From NCBI GenBank assembly GCA_963726085.1, contig CAVSAR010000005.1:62001-126000 (forward strand): a stretch of DNA of 64,000 nt. The letters run 5' to 3'. The notes beneath the pieces were generated by a model, which was not told the origin of the DNA, made no database searches, and saw only the letters and a program-made list of their open reading frames with translations. Shown here in pieces: positions 45,478 through 53,969 of this stretch (its first letter is position 1; each line of letters opens with the position of its first letter). The DNA comes from ZC4RG30 sp963726085. GTDB taxonomy: Bacteria; Pseudomonadota; Gammaproteobacteria; Steroidobacterales; Steroidobacteraceae. A program made the position numbers and the translations under genes.

Positions 45478-45507
45478 GGTACCCGATTTCCTTCGCTGCC
45501 ACTCATA
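45478..45507 (+). promoter_or_regulatory. Bipartite promoter-like motif, copy a
   Basis: GGTACCCGA, 14 bases, ACTCATA. The GGTACC to ACTC spacing of 17 is that of -35/-10 boxes. The second box ends 43 bases before the lipoprotein start at 45550. The 12-bp palindrome CCTCTTAAGAGG begins right after it (45508-45519). Confidence 0.55.
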
Positions 45508-45549
45508 CCTCTTAAGAGGCAACTCTTTAAGGTATAGGTCGGAGGTTGT

Positions 45550-45936
45550 GTGCCGAATGAACGCCATGCCGTGCGATTTCACGAGAGCGCCCGAAGAATG
45601 ATTCCACCGCTGCACTATTCACTTGCAGCCCTGATGGCACTTCTTGCCGGCTGCGCCTCAGTGCCCCACAAGGTGGATCTGGACTTCCTTGAGCAGCCAT
45701 CAGTGACCCGCGACCAGGTAGAGTCGCAATGGGGTCCTCCCAGCGCCACTTTTGAAGATGACCTTGTTCTTTCCTACCGTCTAAGCCAGAAAAAGACCGG
45801 CTATGTTCTGGCGCAACAATGCCAGTACTGCAAATGGAAGGGGGTTAGCAATGACCTGATACTGGCATTCGACGACACGGGCATTCTCAAACAGCATCGC
45901 CTGATCCCCATGTTGGCGCCAAATGAAGCGCATTGA
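45550..45936 (+). CDS. Putative lipoprotein, first of an overlapping pair
   Basis: The 128-residue protein starts at GTG 45550, preceded by GGAGG at 4 bases. The basic first 16 residues then precede a hydrophobic stretch ending L-L-A-G-C, a lipobox. The mature part has PSVTRDQVESQWGPPSATFE, LVLSYRLSQKK and QQCQYCKWKG (paired Cys). The SmpA/BamE-like 'R-x-x-V-x-x-x-(W/L)-G-x-P' pattern is visible, suggesting a small envelope lipoprotein. The 3' end overlaps the next gene by 14 bases. Confidence 0.7.
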   Translation: MPNERHAVRFHESARRMIPPLHYSLAALMALLAGCASVPHKVDLDFLEQPSVTRDQVESQWGPPSATFEDDLVLSYRLSQKKTGYVLAQQCQYCKWKGVSNDLILAFDDTGILKQHRLIPMLAPNEAH

Positions 45937-46867
45937 TTTCCTGGCCGGCATCCTTCTCGCCACCGGACTGCTGCACGGATGCGTCGTGGTACCTGTACCC
46001 GTTGAGCGGCCATCCGGGCAAGTGGAGGGATCCCGGCCGGCAATCCCTGCGTCCATTGCGGATCAGGTCATCCCCTCTCGCACTACGCGTACCGAGGTGC
46101 TGCTCATGCTTGGCGAGCCTGACGGACGCGGCGTTGGCGATCGCTGGTTTTCCTACGGTTCCAGAATTGGCCGAGGTGGCTTTGGCTGGATACTGGTGTT
46201 GCTATCGGGAGTCGGCTACGGCGGTGGCGCGCCTCTGGCGATGCCAGTGGGCAAATGGGAAACCTCACATCGCGCGATCATTCGCTTCGGGACCGATGGT
46301 ACGGTGTCGAGCGTCGAGTTCAGCGAAAAGGCGTGCTCCGAAGACTGCCTTGACATCGGTGGCACGAAAATCAAGGCCGCGGACGAACTTGCAAGGAAGC
46401 ACGACCTACACGAACAGCAGGTCATGACAGCAGGTTCGCAGCTCGCCCGCTATGGCGGCTACGTGGTGGAGTCGGGGCCCCAGTGTAGCTTTCCCACGGC
46501 TTCATTCTTGGTGGCCACTTCCATCAACATGATCCATGAACCAGATGCGATGGAGATTGCCGAGCGTGGTGTGTTCTGGACGCATTCCCAAAGCGCCGCT
46601 CCTGATCATGACGAGCCGGCATTCATTGCATTTGCCGACCTTGCGGATGTGACTCTGGAGGCCTCGCACGGTGGAATGACCTGGCTGGCGCTTCACAAGC
46701 GAGATGGAACTTGCCTGTTTGTGCATGCTGGACATGTATTCACATCAGGCGCCGACATGCGAAAGGCGCGCGCGCTGATACTCGATGGTGTCTCTGCCAC
46801 TGCTGCCTTGGGCCACGACAATAGCAGTCAGAAGCCTGCCAGCAGCGTGTCCGATCCCGCACGATAA
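45923..46867 (+). CDS. Putative lipoprotein with BamE/OmlA-like segment
   Basis: The 314-residue protein has an N-terminal lipobox (LLATGLLHGC). PSRTTRTEVLLMLGEPDGRG resembles the first helix and strand of SmpA/OmlA (BamE) domains, and RAIIRFGTDGTVSSVEF follows as the last strand. The C-terminal half (about 160-310) contains FPTASFLVATSINMIHE and DGTCLFVHAGHVFTSGADM and is not recognised. Overlap with the preceding lipoprotein gene implies co-translation and possibly a complex. Confidence 0.7.
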   Translation: MKRIDFLAGILLATGLLHGCVVVPVPVERPSGQVEGSRPAIPASIADQVIPSRTTRTEVLLMLGEPDGRGVGDRWFSYGSRIGRGGFGWILVLLSGVGYGGGAPLAMPVGKWETSHRAIIRFGTDGTVSSVEFSEKACSEDCLDIGGTKIKAADELARKHDLHEQQVMTAGSQLARYGGYVVESGPQCSFPTASFLVATSINMIHEPDAMEIAERGVFWTHSQSAAPDHDEPAFIAFADLADVTLEASHGGMTWLALHKRDGTCLFVHAGHVFTSGADMRKARALILDGVSATAALGHDNSSQKPASSVSDPAR

Positions 46868-47033
46868 GCCCGGACAACCCCGTTACCGCCTGCGGCCAGC
46901 AGCATTGCTTTGATATCTAGGGCTACCGCCTGAATGGCGAGTGAAAGCTACCGACCTCGCGTTGCGCGCAGCCCCGAACCTAGAACTCCGAGCGCATCCA
47001 AAAGGACCGACCGCTGGATACCACGGGGCTCCC

Positions 47034-47224
47034 CATGCCCCATATTGGGCAGTTGAACATATGTAGCGTCCGTAACGAGGTCGACACCTACTCTTAATCC
47101 CGGCGGCATGTCGCCTGAGACCCGTGTCAACCGGAGGACGAAGGCTGCGTTGTAGTGTGCAGGGCGCAGTCACCGGATCGCGCCGCAAGGCAGCCACTGA
47201 ACTTATTCTGACAACGAGGACACC
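47034..47224 (+). repeat. Upstream region shared with the paralogue at 50906
   Basis: This leader aligns with 50728-50905: blocks GCGTCCGTAA, AATCCCGGCGGCA, GACCCGTGTCAACCG, GCGTTGTAGTGTGCA and TCTGACAACGAGG are common. Both copies end at the start codon of the paralogous exported-protein genes, so promoter and leader were duplicated with the gene. Confidence 0.8.
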
Positions 47225-47563
47225 ATGTACAAGAAGGCCGCATTCATCGCAGTTACCGCTGCAACGCTGATGACACTGAGCCTGGGGGCGATGGCCGACG
47301 ACAAGGACACCACCTGGCAAAAGAATCACCCGCGTCGCGAACAGGTCAATGACCGCCTCGCGCGCCAGAACAAGCGCATTCACAACGAGGTCAAAGAAGG
47401 CGAGATGACCCATGCGCAGGCCGCGAACCTGCATCAGGATGACAAGAAGATTCGCCAGGAAGAGCGCGACATGGCCTCACAGAATGGTGGCCACATCACC
47501 AGGACAGAAGAAGGCGTGCTGAACCAGCAGGAAAATGCCGTCAGCAGGCAGATCGGAAAGTAA
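47225..47563 (+). CDS. Small exported stress-type protein, copy 1
   Basis: The 112-residue protein has a signal peptide (MYKKAAFIAVTAATLMTLSL ending AMA). The mature part reads TTWQKNHPRREQVNDRLARQ, NKRIHNEVKEGEMTHAQAAN, KIRQEERDMASQNGGHIT and LNQQENAVSRQIGK. It is a highly charged helical periplasmic family of unknown function found in Xanthomonadales and Burkholderiales. ACGAGG precedes the ATG. The closest relative in the window is 50906-51250. Confidence 0.85.
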   Translation: MYKKAAFIAVTAATLMTLSLGAMADDKDTTWQKNHPRREQVNDRLARQNKRIHNEVKEGEMTHAQAANLHQDDKKIRQEERDMASQNGGHITRTEEGVLNQQENAVSRQIGK

Positions 47564-48293
47564 TCCGGTTCACCGCGCCAGCACCGCGGACAGGGAAGTC
47601 CGCGTCCTGGTGCAAACTGCTCCTGCCGGACAATCCCGCGCCAGTTGACTTGTCTCCGCACCGGTCAGCGATGGTAGCCGGTGCAGTTATGACTCCCTGG
47701 GATCGCAGATTCAGGTACCCGATTTTCATCGGCACCACTCTTACCACTCAGAGGCATTCGATCAAGGGTTACGTCGGAGAGTGCGTGATCGCTGAAGCTC
47801 CATGGGGTATGTCGATACGACAGCGTCCGGAACTGGCCCCGTGGCCGCCATTGATGTTCGCCAGGCGTGCGCCGCACGCCACTCAAATCATTCCAGTCTC
47901 TGCACGGGCGGCACTTCGCAGCGCCGATCGCCCCTAGGCATCGGCCTGACTGCGATGAAGCCGTTTGCCGTGCCCATACGTTTTCAAGCCGGAGCCTCGA
48001 CACGCACGGACTCCCGGTTAATTCAAATCATGCGTCGTCGACGGGTCACGCAACGCAGAACGCAACATGCGTTGCCATTGACTTCCTGCGTCGTTTCGCA
48101 TGACACACGCCGAGGCGTTGAAGCGATAGCCATCGCGTTGGAACCTCGGACATATTCCAGAACGAGTAGAGCCGCGGAAGGTCTCCCGATATCATCGGCC
48201 TCAAGAATGCGTCCGCGACGCTGCGCTCGGAACCTTGAGGTCAGGCGGCTGCGCGTTCCTTGATAAACACAAGAATGAGAACGGAGAATCCAA
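47564..48293. other. 730 bases without a convincing gene
   Basis: It carries a hairpin shared with the paralogue (GCGGAC-agggaa-GTCCGC near 47585) and promoter-like motif b at 47714-47743. After motif b, a GTG at 47785 opens a 50-codon frame with GGAGAG just upstream, but its composition is not convincing. Nothing else is recognised. Confidence 0.5.
47714..47743 (+). promoter_or_regulatory. Bipartite promoter-like motif, copy b
   Basis: GGTACCCGA, 14 bases, ACTCTTA, identical in spacing to the copies at 45478, 59770 and 59978. No clear gene follows; it may drive a very short peptide or a non-coding RNA, or be a relic. Confidence 0.45.
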
Positions 48294-50624
48294 GTGAGTA
48301 GCAACGGCGTCAACGCGGGTATTCGAGTCCCCCAGGCCTTGGGAGTGTTTGCTCTCACGATCTTGAGCGCATGTGGAGGCGGTGGAGATACGGCTCCCAC
48401 GCAGCCGCCGCCGCCCACAATACCCCCACCGGCGGCGCTGACCTTCGCTCCCACGACTGCGACAGTCAGTGCGCAAGCTGGTAGTTCCGGATTGGCAACA
48501 CTGACCGCAACTGCGGCTTCCGGCCTCCCTTCACCGCTCTACGTCAAGATCACCAGCTCCCCGACGGTGATCGCGCCGAATGTGGGGTTCACGGCGAATG
48601 CAAACAACACCTACACGCTCACGCTCCAGACCTCAACCAGTCTCACCCAAGGCTCCTACACTGGCAATCTATCCGTCACGGTGTGTTCGGATACCGCATG
48701 TACTACGCCGGTAGCCGGCTCGCCGGTGACACTGCCCTACAATTTTACGATCACCGCCGCGCCGCCACCGCCGCCATCGCAGGTCTTTGTCCCTTCGCCC
48801 ACCTCGCTGGTCGCGACCTTTACAGCGGGTTTGCCACCGCCCATCCCCGTGACGCTTACCCCCACGCCGATCTTCACGGTGGCGTTGTTTGCCCAGGCGA
48901 CGCCTGCAAATCTTGTGCAGTCGCCGATCTCCATCGTTGCGAATGCGGGTGGCACCTACTCCGTAACGTTGAAGCCGTTGACGACTCTCGCGGCGGGGCA
49001 TCTGACCGGAACCCTGGCATTGAATCTTTGCTATGACGCATCCTGCACGGCGCCGGCACCGGGCTCGCCGGTCAGCCTCCCCTACGACTTCACGATCATC
49101 GCTCCTCCGCCTGCATTTTCGCTTGTCCCAGGGACGCTCAGCGGCAGCTTTGCTCAAGGCACGCCCTTCCCTTTCAATATCTCAGTTCAGGCCACTCCCT
49201 CACTGCTTGTCAGCGGCCCGTTCTACGCATCCGTGCAGGATGCGACCGGAACCTTTGTCTCCAGTGCCGCCATTGGGTACCTCGACCCCAACAAGAACTA
49301 TCAGATTCTTCAGACCCGGGTCGCCTCGAACGTTGCCCCGGGGACGCACACCGGAACCCTCCAGCTCACGATCTGCAATGATGCAGCCTGTCAAAACCCG
49401 GTCGAAGGCTCGCCGGTCACGGTGCCGTTTAGCGTGACCATCACGGCGGCGCCGGCCAACACGGGCCTGACGACCCTCACAGCGTGGCCCGGCGTTGCCG
49501 GGTGGGAGACGTACCAGGGCAATGATTCGCATACTGGCTTTGTGCCAGTCACCCTGGATGCCACCAAACTGGCTTATCGGTGGACCTGGAGCGCCCCGTC
49601 TTCCGTCACAAACGCAAATGCCGTAAGCCAGCTCACGGTATCCAACGGGCAAGTGTATGTGAACTCCGGCAGCATTCTCTACGCCCTGAAGGAGTACGAC
49701 AACTCAACGCTATGGACCCATGACTTCTCCAACATTAAGTATGCGGGATCCTTCGTCGCGGCCCTTAACCCGCCCGCCGTGAGCGGCTCGAACGTCTACA
49801 TCACAACCAGCGCGCAGGACGCCACCGCCATGTTCGGGCTCACGGCCAATGACGGCACCCTGCTTTTCCAAACCGCTTTCTCCGCGCAGTGGGAGCACTA
49901 CCTGGCCCCCACAATCTCCAGCGGCATCGTGTACACCGACGGCGGTGAGTACGGAGGCTTGCTCGCCTTTGATGGCACGACGGGCGCCCAGGATTTCATC
50001 GCCTTCGAGGACCAGTACGACTTTTGGACCCCGGCCGTGGACGCGAACTACGCCTACGCGTACACCGGTGGGAAGCTGAACTGGGTGAATAAAACCACCG
50101 GCGTCTCGGTGGGCTCCATTACGGACTCCACCTGGTCCTGGGCCGGCTATAGCATGCACGGGGCGCCGGTGCTCGGGGCTGCAAACTCCGTCATCTGCAT
50201 AAACGTAGGCAGCCAGAATTCCAATTCCCTACTTGATTTCAATACGAGTACGAAGACCCTCGCCTGGTCCTCGACCGGGCCTTACGGAGGAAACCCTGCG
50301 TACGCGGGTGGTACGATCTATGCCACCAACAAATCGCCCATGCGCCTCGAGGCGCGAAGTGAGGCGAGCGGGACACTCCTATGGAGCTGGGGCCCGCCAG
50401 ACGGCGGCGAGATTTCCTATGTGGGCGACGTGCTCGTCACCAACAATCTGGTGTTCTTGAGCACCAACAAGACGATCTACGCGATCGACACCACGACCCA
50501 CCAGAGCGTCTGGAGCATGCCGACCTCCGGTTACCTGGCACTCTCCGAGTACGGCGTACTCTATGTCGTAGAGTCGGTATCTGGTTCCACTACCGGCAAG
50601 GTGTACGCGCTAAACGTCAAGTGA
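48294..50624 (+). CDS. Large lipoprotein: three Ig-like repeats plus beta-propeller
   Basis: The 776-residue protein starts at GTG 48294 (GGAGA 7 bases before). A lipobox (ILSACGGGG) and a Pro-rich linker follow. Three repeats of about 105-125 residues each end with the pattern T-L-x-L-x-(V/L/I)-C-x-D-x-(A/S)-C-x-x-P-x-x-G-S-P-V. The Cys pairs would form disulphides. From about residue 390 the protein changes to a PQQ-like beta-propeller (WETYQGNDSHTGFVP, VYVNSGSILYALKEYDNSTL, VFLSTNKTIYAIDTTTHQSV). It is probably surface-anchored and binding in function; no enzyme motif is visible. Confidence 0.8.
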   Translation: MSSNGVNAGIRVPQALGVFALTILSACGGGGDTAPTQPPPPTIPPPAALTFAPTTATVSAQAGSSGLATLTATAASGLPSPLYVKITSSPTVIAPNVGFTANANNTYTLTLQTSTSLTQGSYTGNLSVTVCSDTACTTPVAGSPVTLPYNFTITAAPPPPPSQVFVPSPTSLVATFTAGLPPPIPVTLTPTPIFTVALFAQATPANLVQSPISIVANAGGTYSVTLKPLTTLAAGHLTGTLALNLCYDASCTAPAPGSPVSLPYDFTIIAPPPAFSLVPGTLSGSFAQGTPFPFNISVQATPSLLVSGPFYASVQDATGTFVSSAAIGYLDPNKNYQILQTRVASNVAPGTHTGTLQLTICNDAACQNPVEGSPVTVPFSVTITAAPANTGLTTLTAWPGVAGWETYQGNDSHTGFVPVTLDATKLAYRWTWSAPSSVTNANAVSQLTVSNGQVYVNSGSILYALKEYDNSTLWTHDFSNIKYAGSFVAALNPPAVSGSNVYITTSAQDATAMFGLTANDGTLLFQTAFSAQWEHYLAPTISSGIVYTDGGEYGGLLAFDGTTGAQDFIAFEDQYDFWTPAVDANYAYAYTGGKLNWVNKTTGVSVGSITDSTWSWAGYSMHGAPVLGAANSVICINVGSQNSNSLLDFNTSTKTLAWSSTGPYGGNPAYAGGTIYATNKSPMRLEARSEASGTLLWSWGPPDGGEISYVGDVLVTNNLVFLSTNKTIYAIDTTTHQSVWSMPTSGYLALSEYGVLYVVESVSGSTTGKVYALNVK

Positions 50625-50657
50625 ACAGCAACGCCAGCAAATAACGCCGACCACGAT

Positions 50658-50690
50658 CAACACCCCGGATCTGCCTGGTCCCGGGTGTTG
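50658..50690 (+). terminator. Inverted repeat after the large lipoprotein gene
   Basis: CAACACCCCGG and CCGGGTGTTG pair with a short bulge around a 12-14 base loop, 34 bases after the stop. No T-run follows, so termination strength is uncertain. Confidence 0.45.
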
Positions 50691-50727
50691 GACGTCCTAT
50701 GCACGGCACACGGATCGCTGTCACAGC

Positions 50728-50905
50728 GGATCCGAGTCCGTGTGACGCGTCCGTAATATCGCCGCCATCCCCTCGTAATCCCGGCGGCACGCTGCGTGTG
50801 ACCCGTGTCAACCGCCGTGCAATAGGTGCGTTGTAGTGTGCAAGGCGTAATCACCTGATGGCGCCGCACGGCAGCTACTGAACTTAATCTGACAACGAGG
50901 TCACC
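50728..50905 (+). repeat. Upstream region shared with the paralogue at 47225
   Basis: This is the second copy of the leader described at 47034-47224, ending at the start of the paralogue at 50906. Confidence 0.8.
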
Positions 50906-51250
50906 ATGAACAAGAAAACCGCATTCATTGGCGTTACCGCCGCATTGCTGATGACCCTGAGCCTGGGGGCAATGGCCGAGGACAAGGATAAGGACACCAC
51001 CTGGCAGAAGAATCACCCACGTCGCGAACAGGTCAATGACCGGCTCGCGCGCCAGAACAAGCGCATTCACAATGAGGTCAAGGAAGGGGAATTGACCCAC
51101 GCCCAGGCTGCTACCCTGCATAAGGATGACAAGCAGATTCGGCAGGAAGAGCGCGACATGGCCGCGCAGAACGGTGGCCACATCACCAAGGCGGAAGAAG
51201 GCGTGCTGAACCAGCAGGAAAATGCGGTCAGCAAGCAGATCGGAAAGTAG
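50906..51250 (+). CDS. Small exported stress-type protein, copy 2
   Basis: The 114-residue protein differs from copy 1 at only a few positions of the mature part (TTWQKNHPRREQVNDRLARQ is identical) and has two extra residues near the cleavage site (DKDKDTT). Signal peptide MNKKTAFIGVTAALLMTLSL. Its leader and the downstream GGACAGGGAAGTCC hairpin are also shared with copy 1, so a segment of about 600 bp was duplicated. The large lipoprotein gene now lies between the two. Confidence 0.85.
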   Translation: MNKKTAFIGVTAALLMTLSLGAMAEDKDKDTTWQKNHPRREQVNDRLARQNKRIHNEVKEGELTHAQAATLHKDDKQIRQEERDMAAQNGGHITKAEEGVLNQQENAVSKQIGK

Positions 51251-51392
51251 CCCGCTACCGCGCCGGCACGCCGGACAGGGAAGTCCGCGTCCTGGCGCAG
51301 CCTGCTGCGCGGGCATTGACTGCCCGCCTCTGGAGTTTCAGCAGATCAGCGATACAGCTGTCCATCCTTGTGTTCCGGCCACGTCACTGAAG

Positions 51393-51623
51393 CTATCTGG
51401 AGGGGCTCCTCGCCTCCCCGCAAGACATCACCGCATTCGTCCAATCGGTCTCTTCCGTAAACGGGGGCGCCGGCATGCGCGCATGCTTAGCCAGGCTGCC
51501 CGCCGCATCGACCTGGTAGACTTGGGACGTATTGTCCCGTAGGTCCGAAGCGCGCCAGTAGGTCACGCCTCCCAACCTCAAGTTCACCGGCAATGAAGTG
51601 TAGTCCCACTTCCACTCTGCCAC
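51393..51623 (-). CDS. Possible small protein downstream of the RES toxin
   Basis: A GTG at 51623 directly follows the toxin gene's TGA (TGAGTG) and opens a 76-codon frame, MAEWKWDYTSLPVNLRLGG then VTYWRASDLRDNTSQVYQV. The composition is moderately protein-like and the position suggests translational coupling. There is no family match I know. It could be a third gene of the toxin operon or chance. Confidence 0.3.
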   Translation of the reverse strand: MAEWKWDYTSLPVNLRLGGVTYWRASDLRDNTSQVYQVDAAGSLAKHARMPAPPFTEETDWTNAVMSCGEARSPSR

Positions 51624-52133
51624 TCATTTGCCGGGCTTGTTCAACCGTCCGTCCAGCGCGAATGCGCTCTGCGTGCGCTGCACGTACTTGCCTGCCGCGC
51701 GCCGGGGATCAAAGAACAGGTTCCAGCTGTCCGTCGACACCGCACTGGGTATCAGCACGAACAGGTGGGTGGCCAGCAGCGCATCGCCAAAGCCCTGCTG
51801 CCCGGCAGATGGATAGGTGGGTCGCAGCCAGTTGGCATTGGGAACCGCGGTGGGTTGGACCACATACACCCCCGCCGGATCATTCACCTCGAAACTGGTG
51901 ATCACATGCGCCACCGTATCGAGAATCGGGAAACCGGCGTGCACGGCCTTTTCCAGGATGGTCGTGGCCGGATCCAGCGACGCGTACACCACCGCGGTGC
52001 CAATGCTGTTCCAGCGGCCGCCTTCCAGGCGCGCACCCTCCCCGCTGTCCCAGGTACTGGCGTATTTTGCGCGGTCCAGTCGCCAGGCGACCAGCTCACG
52101 CGGTCCACCCAGCAGCTGCGGCAGCGGCGTCAC
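51624..52133 (-). CDS. RES-domain toxin
   Basis: The 169-residue protein has the three polar residues naming the family: Arg in AWRLDRAKYA (about 18), Glu in ASLDPATTILEKAVH (about 61) and Ser in THLFVLIPSAVS (about 130). GARLEGGRWNSIGTAVVYAS and SWNLFFDPRRAAG are typical. RES toxins degrade or modify NAD+ and stall growth. The GTG start overlaps the antitoxin stop by 4 bases. Confidence 0.92.
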   Translation of the reverse strand: MTPLPQLLGGPRELVAWRLDRAKYASTWDSGEGARLEGGRWNSIGTAVVYASLDPATTILEKAVHAGFPILDTVAHVITSFEVNDPAGVYVVQPTAVPNANWLRPTYPSAGQQGFGDALLATHLFVLIPSAVSTDSWNLFFDPRRAAGKYVQRTQSAFALDGRLNKPGK

Positions 52134-52615
52134 GTATAGACGCCGAACTCGATACGGCCCAGCAGCCGTTCCACCATCTCCGTGCCCACTGGCGTCGACA
52201 GCAACTCAATGGGCTTCTGGCCTTCCAGTGCCACCGCCGGCTGCGCCAGCCATTCTTCACCGGCCTTTTGCGAGCCGAAGACTTCGGTGGCCTTGGCCAG
52301 CACTTCGGCAAACTTCCACGCGCGGCCACTTTGCTCCACGGACAATGGCTTGCCCGGCGCGGATTTGCGTCGCTGCACGGTCCTGACGGACAGCCCCGTT
52401 GCCCGCAGCACATCGGCGGGCTCCAGCACCTCCATCTGTCCGCAAAGATGGCTGTAGGCCCGGGACGGCAACCCTTTCTGGATGACTCCATGCACATCCA
52501 GCGAGGTATGGATCTGCATGCGCAGCAGTGGCTGGCCGCCGAACAGGCCCGCGGCCATTGAGCGTGAATCACTCCATTCAGGGGTCCGTGCCGTAGTGCG
52601 TTTGAGAGTCGCCAT
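52130..52615 (-). CDS. Xre/MbcA/ParS-type antitoxin
   Basis: The 161-residue protein has a helix-turn-helix part (VLRATGLSVRTVQRRKSAPG) followed by the toxin-binding domain: AWKFAEVLAKATEVFGSQKA, GEEWLAQPAVALEGQKPIEL and VERLLGRIEFGVY. This order is that of RES/Xre systems. GGAGGTAAG precedes the ATG. Direct repeats suited to autoregulation lie 17 bases upstream. Confidence 0.92.
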   Translation of the reverse strand: MATLKRTTARTPEWSDSRSMAAGLFGGQPLLRMQIHTSLDVHGVIQKGLPSRAYSHLCGQMEVLEPADVLRATGLSVRTVQRRKSAPGKPLSVEQSGRAWKFAEVLAKATEVFGSQKAGEEWLAQPAVALEGQKPIELLSTPVGTEMVERLLGRIEFGVYT

Positions 52616-52631
52616 GTCCTTACCTCCGCGT

Positions 52632-52663
52632 CACGTGTCGCCAATTATCGCGCCACGTGTCGC
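52632..52663 (-). promoter_or_regulatory. Direct repeats CACGTGTCGC: probable Xre operator
   Basis: CACGTGTCGC occurs at 52632-52641 and 52654-52663, exactly 22 bp apart (two helical turns), with CACGTG palindromic cores. The location directly before the antitoxin gene suggests cooperative autorepression. Confidence 0.6.
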
Positions 52664-52818
52664 TTGTCGTCAATGTCCCGCAGGACCGCTTCGGCCCGGG
52701 GAGGCCTGCCTGGGGCCCCCAAAACCGGCATTTCTGGGGTTTTGCATAAGAAATGGCGCTCGCGCCCTGGCAGGGCCGCGGTGCACATTGATCCCTCCCC
52801 ACATATAAAGGAGCCCCC

Positions 52819-53091
52819 ATGAATACCCCGGCACCCCTGCTGACCCGGCTCAACGTCTTCACTGTCACTGAATTTGACGCCCCCACCGACAAGGATCGCA
52901 ACGCCAAGGCACGCTCCTGGACCAGAGTCGGCGTCGCATTTCCACACAAGGAAGGCATGGGCTTCAACATCCAGCTCAATGCGCTGCCAACCAACGGCAC
53001 ACTGGTGGCCCTGCCCCCGGACAGCGCGGTCGAGGACGAAGAAAAATCTCCCAGACCCGAACCGCCACGCGACAGCAGGCGCCGGCACTGA
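52819..53091 (+). CDS. Small conserved protein of plasmid/ICE-type regions
   Basis: The 90-residue protein contains ARSWTRVGVAFPHKEGMGFN and IQLNALPTNGTLVALPPD, the core of a short widespread family with W-x-x-(V/I)-G-x-A-(F/W)-x-H-x-(D/E)-G-x-G-F-N, frequent on integrative elements and plasmids; function unknown. AAAGGAG precedes the ATG and a strong hairpin follows. Confidence 0.8.
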   Translation: MNTPAPLLTRLNVFTVTEFDAPTDKDRNAKARSWTRVGVAFPHKEGMGFNIQLNALPTNGTLVALPPDSAVEDEEKSPRPEPPRDSRRRH

Positions 53092-53100
53092 CTATTGAAG

Positions 53101-53126
53101 GATCGCGCCGGTGACCCGGCGCGATC
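53101..53126. terminator. Perfect 11-bp hairpin after the 52819 gene
   Basis: GATCGCGCCGG-TGAC-CCGGCGCGATC lies 9 bases after the stop codon. There is no T-run, so it is a probable RNA-end structure or inefficient terminator. Confidence 0.55.
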
Positions 53127-53197
53127 GCCTCACTTGCCGGCCGCCATTTGCAGCGCACGCACCCGCGCGTCCACAATGCTGTGTGTCCACGGACTTT

Positions 53198-53686
53198 ATG
53201 AACCTATTTGAGACGCTCAATGCCGGCGGCTGCAGCTACGTCGTGGTCGGGGGACTGGCCTTGGTGCTGCATGGACTCGGAAGGACAACCACTGACGTGG
53301 ATGTATGCCTCGATTTCGCAGCGGACTCACTTGAAGCGGCCATCGACAGCCTGACGTGCAGCGGTTATCGACTCGCCGCACCCGTTGGCGCCCAGGAGCT
53401 GGCCAATCCCGTATCGCGCACCCGATGGCAGCGTGACAATCACATGGTCGTGTTCAGCATGTGGGACTCGAACAATCGCCGGCCCACGCTGGACATCATG
53501 CTGGACCCGGCTGTCCCGTTCGCGCAGCTCTGGCGTGACGCCCTGCTGGTCCCCCTGTTTGGCACCACCGTGCGAATCGCCAGCATCCCGCACCTGATCA
53601 AGCTCAAGCAACACTCCAATCGCCCGCAAGATCTGACGGACGTCGAAGCCCTGCGCCGCATCGCCGCACTCAAGGGGAATCCGTGA
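53198..53686 (+). CDS. Minimal nucleotidyltransferase (possible toxin)
   Basis: The 162-residue protein starts MNLFETLNAGGCSYVVVGGL. The motif G-G-L-A-L-V-L-H-G ... T-T-D-V-D (Asp 33 and 35) is the G-G/S-x-D-x-D core of Pol-beta-like nucleotidyltransferases, with a later LDIMLDPAVPF offering the third acidic residue. Its stop overlaps the next small gene by GTGA. Two-gene units with such enzymes include AbiE/MenT-type and MNT/HEPN toxin-antitoxin systems, but the partner here is different. The ATG is chosen by family start. Confidence 0.8.
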   Translation: MNLFETLNAGGCSYVVVGGLALVLHGLGRTTTDVDVCLDFAADSLEAAIDSLTCSGYRLAAPVGAQELANPVSRTRWQRDNHMVVFSMWDSNNRRPTLDIMLDPAVPFAQLWRDALLVPLFGTTVRIASIPHLIKLKQHSNRPQDLTDVEALRRIAALKGNP

Positions 53687-53883
53687 GCACCTTTGATCCA
53701 AGCCGCCCGCCACCGGTTACCGGCAGCTACGAGGACGCGCGTCGTCTGGCCGAGTGGGACTTCCTGCGCAAGTCCCCCGAGCAGCGCCTGCGGTGGCTGA
53801 TTGACATGCTGCAATTAAGTCCATCTGCTCGCGCTACGGACACCGCCACACCGCCATCGGGCACGACCGGCCAAATACCCTGA
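53683..53883 (+). CDS. Small helical partner of the nucleotidyltransferase
   Basis: The 66-residue protein, from GTG 53683, contains GSYEDARRLAEWDFLRKSPE and QRLRWLIDMLQL, two amphipathic helices with W-D-F-L-R and R-L-x-W-L that resemble small proteins paired with such transferases elsewhere. The 4-base overlap implies coupled translation. It could be antitoxin or substrate-delivery partner; not proven. Confidence 0.7.
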   Translation: MSTFDPSRPPPVTGSYEDARRLAEWDFLRKSPEQRLRWLIDMLQLSPSARATDTATPPSGTTGQIP

Positions 53884-53969
53884 CTCGCAGCGTCCGCCTG
53901 CGGCACGCCAAGGGCTTGATCGAGCATCGACCTACAGCCCAGCTGCGTGTCGAGATCCCGTACGCTGTG

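Noticed and set aside
48669..49157. Leftward Arg/Gly-rich frame in the large lipoprotein gene
   Set aside because: Antisense to the Ig-like repeats; the charged composition derives from Thr/Pro/Ala codons on the coding strand.
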